A stretch of 64,000 nucleotides of DNA. Origin: Pseudomonas saxonica. GTDB taxonomy: Bacteria; Pseudomonadota; Gammaproteobacteria; Pseudomonadales; Pseudomonadaceae. Shown in pieces: positions 63,093-64,000 of this stretch. The notes under the pieces are model-generated. The model was not told where the DNA came from. It saw nothing but the letters and a program-made list of their open reading frames with translations, and ran no database searches. The first letter of the stretch is position 1. Every line of letters begins with the position of its first letter. The stretch spans positions 62,001 through 126,000 of the forward strand of contig NZ_VFIO01000013.1 in assembly GCF_007858365.1 (NCBI RefSeq), written 5' to 3'. The position numbers and the translations under genes are program-made.

Positions 63093-64000
63093 TCAGTGCC
63101 GGTGACGATGATGGATATCAGGAAAGTGTGGATGGTTATGCCTGATCGCTTGATGAACATGGGGGTGGGTGTGAGGCTCATTGGCCGGCACCTCCTGCGC
63201 GTGTTCATGCTGGTGATGTTCGTCATGACGGTGCCGATGAGTGTGTGCGTGTTCTTTGTGCTGATGGCTATGATCATGGCGTTCGGTAAGGTGCAACCAC
63301 ACGCCCGCCACCATGAACGCTGCGGCCAGCCAGAACAGCCATGACACCGACTCGCCCAGCAGCACAATTGACACCGCAGCGCCCAGAAAAGGCGCCGTCG
63401 AAAAATACGCGCCGGTTCGGGCGGCGCCCAAGCCTCGCAATGCCAGCACAAATAGAACCAGACTGACTCCGTAGCCCAGAAAACCAATCAACAACGTCGG
63501 GCTCAACACACCAATGGCCGGGACCTGTGCCCCCAGGCTCAGTGCAATTGCACAATTCACCAACCCGGCAAACAAGCCTTTGGCCCCGGCGATATACAGT
63601 GCATCCGACGCCGATACTTTTCGCGTCAAGTTGTTGTCTATCGCCCAACATAAGCACGCCAACGCAACGGCCACCGGCCCAAACCATGAATGAACCCCGG
63701 ATGCTGCTTGCCCGGTAGGCCATGACAGCACAATGCCTCCGGCAATAATGGCAAGCATGCCGAGCACCACTCTACGATCGGCATTTTCCCTGAATACCAC
63801 CCATGCCAGCAGCGCCGTCAGCACCGGTTCCAGATTCAGCATCAACGACGCCGTGGCGCCGCTGGTGCGGGTCAAACCAAACATCAGCGCGACGGGCCCA
63901 AGAATGCCGCCGAACACAATTGCGCCCACCAGCCAGGGCCACTCGCGGGCAGTAAGCCCCGACTTTGCCCAGCCACGGTCGCGTACTACGCGTACCAATA
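63093..64000 (-). CDS. EamA/DMT family transporter with histidine-rich tail, 5' truncated
   Basis: At least 301 residues; the N-terminus (about 60-70 aa, two membrane segments) lies beyond the window. Visible are eight membrane segments with the EamA pattern (TSGATASLMLNLEPVLTALLAWVVF and its second-half counterpart GAARTGAYFSTAPFLGAAVSIVLLGE). After the last segment comes a hydrophilic tail of about 65 residues holding more than 20 histidines, arranged as HDHSHQHKEHAHTHRHRHDE and later HTHPHVHQ, HHRHRH. Such tails bind zinc, nickel or cobalt, so a metal-linked role is plausible. The DMT family otherwise moves metabolites and drugs. Confidence 0.87.
   Translation of the reverse strand, partial: LVRVVRDRGWAKSGLTAREWPWLVGAIVFGGILGPVALMFGLTRTSGATASLMLNLEPVLTALLAWVVFRENADRRVVLGMLAIIAGGIVLSWPTGQAASGVHSWFGPVAVALACLCWAIDNNLTRKVSASDALYIAGAKGLFAGLVNCAIALSLGAQVPAIGVLSPTLLIGFLGYGVSLVLFVLALRGLGAARTGAYFSTAPFLGAAVSIVLLGESVSWLFWLAAAFMVAGVWLHLTERHDHSHQHKEHAHTHRHRHDEHHQHEHAQEVPANEPHTHPHVHQAIRHNHPHFPDIHHRHRH

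Overview
This window looks like a chromosomal stretch of a pseudomonad, probably a fluorescens- or fragi-type Pseudomonas. The support is a MexEF-OprN-type RND operon whose MexF-like protein closely resembles the Pseudomonas family, YbiT, SotB, AzoR and UppP orthologues of gammaproteobacterial type, many LysR, AraC and MerR regulators paired divergently with small redox enzymes, and typical Pseudomonas intergenic repeat remnants. Genus and species are inference; no rRNA or other marker gene is present. No tRNA, CRISPR array, intact insertion sequence or prophage was found.

Layout. 1-5.3 kb: a truncated LysR gene, an SDR-VOC operon opposite an AraC regulator, and an Old Yellow Enzyme opposite a LysR regulator. 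5.3-7.4 kb: a scarred region with a GNAT acetyltransferase and a dihydrofolate-reductase-like gene, bracketed by inverted and direct repeats, then a LysR remnant. 7.4-13.6 kb: hydroxyacid dehydrogenase and ACS transporter, a decayed phosphoesterase, a MerR gene with a textbook 19-bp-spacer promoter facing a DUF2938 gene, and a nucleotide-kinase-like gene with an MFS exporter. 13.7-16.4 kb: type 1 IPP isomerase, convergent with a fused phosphatase-mannitol-1-phosphate dehydrogenase. 16.9-20.2 kb: a secreted alpha/beta hydrolase opposite a TonB siderophore receptor.

20.4-35.7 kb is the accessory core: an insecticidal-type Tc toxin locus. Two genes make a split TcA (TccA-like 976 aa, TccB-like 1612 aa). 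They are translationally coupled to a TcB (1496 aa), and a convergent TccC-like gene (969 aa) supplies the Rhs cage and a C-terminal effector of about 305 aa that I do not recognise. The effector begins with a hydrophobic hairpin. Together the four genes could make a complete A-B-C toxin: pore and translocation channel, cocoon, and cargo.

36.0-41.9 kb: mexEF-oprN with a possible MexT-type site and a clear terminator. 42-50 kb: TPR protein, PQQ-type sugar dehydrogenase, autotransporter, DUF697-like protein, HdeA-like periplasmic chaperone, zinc alcohol dehydrogenase. 50-64 kb: mostly household genes (ybiT, MFS, azoR with its LysR regulator, a YjbR-family gene, a DUF1294 gene, uppP, a chemoreceptor, sotB, a DUF4174 gene, a DedA gene, an EamA transporter with a histidine-rich tail). 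Among them is a 131-aa secreted protein that is almost nothing but an S74 intramolecular-chaperone domain. Several starts were moved downstream of the longest open frame on the evidence of ribosome binding sites or homology; these are noted in the entries.
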